NCBI GenBank assembly: GCA_028282865.1
Contig: JANQHA010000369.1
Span: 1-10,086 of the forward strand
Length of the DNA: 10,086 nucleotides
Origin: Oligoflexales bacterium
GTDB taxonomy: Bacteria; Bdellovibrionota_B; Oligoflexia; Oligoflexales; CACXFL01
Direction of reading: 5' to 3'
The position numbers and the translations under genes were made by a program. Position 1 is the stretch's first letter; each line of letters begins with the position of its first letter. Under the pieces are notes generated by a model. The model was not told the origin of the DNA and did no database searches. It saw only the letters and a list, made by a program, of their open reading frames with translations. This document shows, piece by piece, positions 6,703 to 10,086 of this stretch.

Positions 6703-7464
6703 TTAGCCACCTATGATCATGGCAGCAGCCCAAGAGATAAACGCAACCAGTGGTAAATCTATGAGTCGCCCAGCATTCGATCCTTTTATCATTATTCTGC
6801 GATTTGCAGTTGCTTCGCGTATATCAAATAAATCCATCTTCACCCTTTCCTGGCTTTCGATGCTCTTAGTGATGTTCACATACTCCTCCGGATTAAGCTC
6901 CAGAACTATGCCCTTGTAAGATGGTCTTTTAACTATTGTGTATGGTATGGTCATAAGCAAACCTCCATCGGCATGTTCTAATGCAAATGCCATTCCGCTG
7001 CCTAGTGTGTTTATCTGTAGTTCGCCATGACTAGCAGTACTCTTGTTAAGCTCATCGCCAATATTACGTTCTATTAGCTCTGATTCAATTTCATTTTCGA
7101 AGGAACCAGTTTTATGGATCGTAAAAACTTTTCCGTTAAATAAAACTAATACGCGACTAGCAATATTTGTCTTAACGATGGCAACTTCATTTGATTTTAG
7201 GGACTCAGAATAAGTCCAAAGCTTGCCGACATCAGGTATATCTAGTAGCCACTTTGGAAAGATTGTCATTTCTCTGCCGTTACGCTCCATTTTTGCTTTG
7301 TCAGTTAGGTATATTGCTTCGATCTTTTCGCCGGTGGTGGCTGCTCGCTGCCACATTTTTCTCATTACCTTAGCGCAGGTTGGGTCAGTCGCAAATGCGA
7401 ACTGAGGTGAGCCGCTAACTAAAAGTAGAAAAAGTAATTTAACTAGAAAAGTTTTGTATGTCAT
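6703..7464 (-). CDS. Exported hypothetical protein with hydrophobic C-terminal tail
   Basis: The product is 253 residues and the family is not recognised. The N-terminus is a textbook signal peptide (FLVKLLFLLLVSG, cleavage after FAFA at residue 25). The body is mixed charged and beta-rich, with one Cys shortly after the cleavage site (TDPTC). The last 20 residues (234-253, LIDLPLVAFISWAAAMIIGG) are hydrophobic and follow an Arg, so they could anchor the protein in a membrane with almost no residues beyond; alternatively they are a buried helix or strand. No catalytic motif is visible. The gene begins 19 nt after the stop of the upstream lipoprotein gene on the same strand, so the two are probably cotranscribed. 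The Shine-Dalgarno is weak (GAGA-like), which may mean translational coupling to the upstream gene. Confidence 0.75.
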   Translation of the reverse strand: MTYKTFLVKLLFLLLVSGSPQFAFATDPTCAKVMRKMWQRAATTGEKIEAIYLTDKAKMERNGREMTIFPKWLLDIPDVGKLWTYSESLKSNEVAIVKTNIASRVLVLFNGKVFTIHKTGSFENEIESELIERNIGDELNKSTASHGELQINTLGSGMAFALEHADGGLLMTIPYTIVKRPSYKGIVLELNPEEYVNITKSIESQERVKMDLFDIREATANRRIMIKGSNAGRLIDLPLVAFISWAAAMIIGG

Positions 7465-7483
7465 GGGTTACCCGGTCTCTAAA

Positions 7484-8677
7484 TTATTTACGGGGATGTG
7501 TAGTATGTTTCTCAGCATCCTTAAAACTGAGCCATATTTCAAGTGGATCCCCGCTACAATTGGTGCCTCTACCTCTGCCATAATAGCGCCCTATTGATCT
7601 CAAAGCTATTCTCTTGCCTTCCAAATCAATAGTAATAACTCTAAAGCGTCCTCTGCCACTTAGATAACAATTCTTGCCAGATATTGTTTGCGTTACCCAA
7701 TCACGATAATTTACATATAACTCCTGATCTTGATACCATTTTCCATATTTTTTTGCACCCTTGCCGCCATATATCAGTGCTGTTTCGTGCTCGTATCTTT
7801 TACGTTTATCTAGGATAGCCTTATTCATTTTCTTGAGCGTCTCAAGCTTCATCACGACCCTAAACCCTTCATGGCACTCCATCTCGTTCCGCCAACTTGG
7901 ACTTCTTTGGAAGGGCACTCGTTCTAAAGATATGATTGCTAGGTCTAGCTCTTTGATTTGACCTAATATTTTTACATTCTTTGCCCAGCTCGCTCGGCAA
8001 TTTCGATTTTCCATTCCACTTCTATTATAAAAATCATGCTCGGTTTTTGCTTCCGTAAATGATTCTTGGGTATCAGAAACAAGAGTGTCAAATAATGGGT
8101 TATCTTTTCCCATAGACGCATATTCTTCATAAGAGATTTTATACTTAGTTAGTATTGACGGTATCTCTACATAAGCTGCATGGTCGATAAAGGCTGATTC
8201 TGAATTCCACCCTAAGTACTCTGGACCTGAAAATCTGAAACCTGGTCCAATCTGATTTCCGAAAGAGATGCGGTTGAAACCAGTAACAGAAATAACTTGT
8301 CCGACTTTCCAGTCCCCTACTATTTCATCAGGTTTGGTTTCTGCTATAACGGTTTTAACCGAATCCTTTAGTAGCTTTGTGGTGTCGTAACGCCCCATTC
8401 TTTTAGGATTGAAATTTTCTGCTTCTTTTAGGCCAGCTATAATCCTGCTGTTAAGCTTCTGGTCGATATTAGATTTGCTGCCAGCTTGCGTTTCTGTCTG
8501 TGAATTACTTTTATCACTGGAATATGATTGTCGCGATTCTTGGAATATAAGCAACCAATCTATTCCTGTTGGCGCGGAAGACACTTTGGAATCGATTCTA
8601 TTACTGCAAGATAATATAGGAGCGAAACAACTAAATACGGTGAATGATGCCAGTAAAAATCTTTGTAAGGTGCGCAT
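7484..8677 (-). CDS. Putative lipoprotein of unknown function
   Basis: The product is 397 residues. The leader (MRTLQRFLLASFTVFSCFAP) ends in the lipobox-like ILSC, so Cys24 is the probable lipidated residue, with Ser at +2 as expected for outer-membrane sorting; Cys17 in VFSC is a less likely alternative. Residues after it are Ser/Asn/Gln-rich and probably a flexible linker. The C-terminal half carries four Cys (in NRNC, MECHE, KNCYL, TNCSG), suggesting two disulfides in a folded periplasmic or surface domain with many basic and aromatic residues. No known domain is recognised. The start at 8677 is chosen because GAGGAG (complement of 8682-8687) lies four nt upstream; the longer frame opens with a TTG at 8689 inside that region. 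It is the first gene of a probable two-gene operon with the tail-anchored exported protein and is divergent from the yghU side. Confidence 0.78.
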   Translation of the reverse strand: MRTLQRFLLASFTVFSCFAPILSCSNRIDSKVSSAPTGIDWLLIFQESRQSYSSDKSNSQTETQAGSKSNIDQKLNSRIIAGLKEAENFNPKRMGRYDTTKLLKDSVKTVIAETKPDEIVGDWKVGQVISVTGFNRISFGNQIGPGFRFSGPEYLGWNSESAFIDHAAYVEIPSILTKYKISYEEYASMGKDNPLFDTLVSDTQESFTEAKTEHDFYNRSGMENRNCRASWAKNVKILGQIKELDLAIISLERVPFQRSPSWRNEMECHEGFRVVMKLETLKKMNKAILDKRKRYEHETALIYGGKGAKKYGKWYQDQELYVNYRDWVTQTISGKNCYLSGRGRFRVITIDLEGKRIALRSIGRYYGRGRGTNCSGDPLEIWLSFKDAEKHTTHPRK

Positions 8678-8709
8678 AATACTCCTCAAATATTTAAATA
8701 AGAAAATCT

Positions 8710-8847
8710 ATGAAAAAAAATAAATCTGCTAAGTCTGCACCGATTCATGATAGTTACCCATTAGCTGCCTTACAGGTAAGGCTCACAGCAAGGGTAAGTC
8801 GCGTCGCTGCTGACGCTAGTTCTCCTAAGATGGGAGAGCCTAGATAA
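8710..8847 (+). other. Possible 45-residue open frame, weak support
   Basis: ATG 8710 opens a 45-residue frame (MKKNKSAKSAPIHDSYPLAA and on) ending at TAA 8845. The peptide is basic, with five Lys and five Arg. There is no good Shine-Dalgarno, only an AAGAAA-like run, and an open frame this long is expected by chance. It overlaps a cluster of hairpins, which gives an alternative explanation for the region. Listed so it can be checked. Confidence 0.2.
8767..8843. ncRNA. Cluster of three consecutive hairpins, possible structured RNA
   Basis: Three adjacent stems are visible. GCCTTA-CAGG-TAAGGC spans 8767-8782. GCGTC-GCTGCT-GACGC spans 8801-8816. TCTCC-TAAGATG-GGAGA spans 8821-8837 and is flanked by CTAG on both sides (8816-8819, 8840-8843), extending the third stem across an internal loop. 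The segment is more GC-rich than the AT-rich sequence around it. No known RNA family or riboswitch is recognised, the strand is undetermined, and no promoter or terminator clearly frames it. Confidence 0.3.
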
Positions 8848-8918
8848 AGCCGAAAATAAAAAGCTCTTTGACGCGGTGATCATTATGCTCTTTAAGCAAT
8901 CTCCATATTAAAGATGGT

Positions 8919-8936
8919 TTTATTATTAATAATAAA
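8919..8936. repeat. Perfect 18-bp AT-only palindrome
   Basis: TTTATTATTAATAATAAA reads the same on both strands with no central spacer. It lies about 200 bp upstream of yghU and 240 bp upstream of the divergent lipoprotein gene. It may be a site for a dimeric DNA-binding protein or simply a product of local AT richness. Confidence 0.4.
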
Positions 8937-9052
8937 GCATGTCAATCCATAATTTTTTAATAATAATTATAAAATTAACCCATTAATTTTAACTAGATAT
9001 CCGCTAACATGGTACATGTATCAGGCACTTTGATTCTTAGCTCCCATACCTT

Positions 9053-9073
9053 GAAAATAGTATTTCTATTTTC
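9053..9073. promoter_or_regulatory. Dyad symmetry upstream of yghU, candidate operator
   Basis: GAAAATAG (9053-9060) is inverted exactly as CTATTTTC (9066-9073) around TATTT. The 21-bp dyad ends 59 nt before the yghU start and close to possible -35 sequences, so a regulator dimer bound here could control yghU. It could also form a weak mRNA hairpin. Confidence 0.35.
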
Positions 9074-9132
9074 TTTCTTGGTCTAGGTTAAGCCTCTCGA
9101 TGGTCTTATTAAATTATCAGAGGAGGCTATAC

Positions 9133-9981
9133 ATGACAGCTACATATGAGCTCCCAAAAGTATGGAGAGACGAAGGAAAAAACGGTGGTGAATTTGCCAA
9201 TATCAATCGTCCGGTGTCTGGGCCTACTCACAAAAGAGATCTTCCTGTAGGTGAACATCCTTTTCAGGTTTACTCTCTTGGTACTCCGAATGGAGTCAAA
9301 GTCTCGATTATGTTTGAAGAGCTCTTAGAGCTTGGGATCACTGAAGCTGAGTATGATGCTTTTATTATTAAAATCACTGAGGGAGACCAGTTCTCTAGTG
9401 GTTTTGTTGGCGTGAATCCAAATTCAAAAATTCCTGCGATGGTTGATAGGTCTCATGATCAGCCTATTCGGATTTTTGAATCAGGTTCTATCCTTTTATA
9501 CCTGGCAGAGAAGTTTGACTCGTTTCTTCCTAAAAACCTAGTTAAGCGCACAGAGGTTATGAACTGGCTTTTTTGGCAGGTGGGAAGCGCACCGTATTTA
9601 GGTGGTGGTTTTGGCCACTTTTATAGCTATGCCCCGGAGAAAATTAAGTACTGTATCGATAGGTTTACTATGGAGACCAAACGGCAATTAGATGTTTTGG
9701 ATAAAAACCTAGCTAGTCGGACGTTCTGTGCCGGCGAAGAGTATACCATCGCCGACATCGCGGTTTGGCCTTGGTATGGTGAGCTAGTTCGAGGCAATCT
9801 ATACAATGCCGCTGAATTTTTGGACGTAACATCTTATAGAAATGTTAGTAGGTGGGCTGATCTGGTCTATAGCAGAGATCCGGTTAAAAGAGGTCGGCTA
9901 GTAAACAAGACCTGGGGCGACGAGGACCAACAGTTAAAAGAACGGCATAGTTCAGATGACTTTAAGGCAATTCGAATTTAA
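9133..9981 (+). CDS. yghU: Glutathione S-transferase family disulfide-bond oxidoreductase YghU
   Basis: The 282-residue product closely matches the E. coli YghU pattern along its whole length (the E. coli protein is about 288 residues). Shared blocks are FANINRPVSGPTH (21-33), YSLGTPNG (47-54) at the active-site turn, GDQFSSGFVGVNPNSKIPA (84-102) with the cis-Pro of the thioredoxin fold, ESGSILLYLAEKF (116-128) that holds the glutathione-binding Ser, GGGFGHFY (157-164), and EYTIADIAVWPW (203-214), the helical-domain N-cap motif. YghU is a cytoplasmic nu-class GST that binds glutathione and reduces disulfides and some organic peroxides. The start at 9133 has an excellent Shine-Dalgarno AGAGGAGG (9119-9126) six nt upstream; the in-frame ATG at 9100 has no such site and would add 11 residues not seen in YghU. 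It appears monocistronic; no clear terminator is visible downstream. Confidence 0.97.
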   Translation: MTATYELPKVWRDEGKNGGEFANINRPVSGPTHKRDLPVGEHPFQVYSLGTPNGVKVSIMFEELLELGITEAEYDAFIIKITEGDQFSSGFVGVNPNSKIPAMVDRSHDQPIRIFESGSILLYLAEKFDSFLPKNLVKRTEVMNWLFWQVGSAPYLGGGFGHFYSYAPEKIKYCIDRFTMETKRQLDVLDKNLASRTFCAGEEYTIADIAVWPWYGELVRGNLYNAAEFLDVTSYRNVSRWADLVYSRDPVKRGRLVNKTWGDEDQQLKERHSSDDFKAIRI

Positions 9982-10049
9982 CTTAAAAACCCTTGTTATT
10001 AGTACTTCAACTCATAACTACTAGATAAAATCCGCTTAGGTAGGTATAT

Positions 10050-10083
10050 ATTTATCTTCATCTAGAATACAAGGTAGATAAAT
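10050..10083. repeat. Inverted repeat at the window end
   Basis: ATTTATCT (10050-10057) and AGATAAAT (10076-10083) are perfect inverted copies with an 18-nt loop. There is no T-tract, and the AT content makes chance likely. It might belong to the end of the yghU transcript or to a neighbour outside the window. Confidence 0.25.
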
Positions 10084-10086
10084 CAT

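Larger units (their letters stand above)
8848..9132. other. AT-rich intergenic region upstream of yghU
   Basis: No gene is seen. The stretch 8918-9000 is extremely AT-rich and contains an 18-bp palindrome; a dyad lies at 9053-9073. GCTCTTT occurs twice as a direct repeat around 8861 and 8888. TTGATT (9030-9035) and TTGAAA (9051-9056) resemble -35 hexamers, but no convincing -10 is correctly spaced, so the yghU promoter is not located with confidence. Confidence 0.5.

Noticed and set aside
8409..8723. A 104-residue plus-strand open frame opposite the start of the lipoprotein gene.
   Set aside because: It is antisense to the lipoprotein gene, which has a good ribosome site and lipobox; the plus-strand frame has neither.
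3349..8750. The 12-mer ACCGATTCATGA occurs at 3349-3360 and 8739-8750, both in gaps next to divergent genes.
   Set aside because: A few exact 12-mer repeats are expected by chance in 10 kb, the flanks do not match, and one copy lies in the doubtful small open frame.

Overview
This window looks like chromosomal DNA from a Gram-negative bacterium of moderate GC content. The evidence is the many Sec-type signal peptides, one lipoprotein, at least one protein with an outer-membrane beta-barrel ending (C-terminal SLFF), and a YghU-type glutathione transferase typical of Proteobacteria. The lineage cannot be fixed from sequence alone. The mix of poorly conserved secreted proteins with a secreted prolyl oligopeptidase would suit a marine proteobacterium or a Bdellovibrionota/Oligoflexia-like organism, but that is a guess.

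Layout: positions 1-450 are intergenic. A small cysteine-rich secreted protein (497-913, +) follows, behind a good extended -10 promoter. Next is a putative exported envelope protein (1084-1899, +). Its stop codon overlaps the stop codon of a convergent gene for a membrane-associated acyltransferase of the DUF374/LPLAT type (1896-2624, -). Upstream of that, on the same strand, is a secreted hypothetical protein (2672-3262, -). Diverging from it is a prolyl oligopeptidase (3441-5573, +) with its full catalytic machinery, an N-terminal signal sequence and an intrinsic terminator. Converging on that is a putative outer-membrane beta-barrel with very acidic loops (5688-6494, -). Then comes a probable two-gene operon on the minus strand: a lipoprotein (7484-8677) followed after 19 nt by a secreted protein with a hydrophobic C-terminal tail (6703-7464). 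A 455-bp intergenic region with hairpins and palindromes precedes yghU (9133-9981, +).

Seven of the nine genes encode proteins with an export signal, so this is an envelope/secretome-rich stretch. I see no insertion sequence, CRISPR array, tRNA, rRNA, phage gene or recognisable defence or biosynthetic cluster. Only two genes (prolyl oligopeptidase and yghU) can be named with high confidence, and one more (the acyltransferase) at family level. The rest are hypothetical. For five genes the start was chosen downstream of the longest open frame, because a strong Shine-Dalgarno site, and in four of them a signal peptide beginning there, agrees on the internal ATG. The most unusual items are the lipoprotein/tail-anchored pair, the hairpin cluster at 8767-8843, and the six-cysteine secreted protein. 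None of these amounts to a demonstrated new system.
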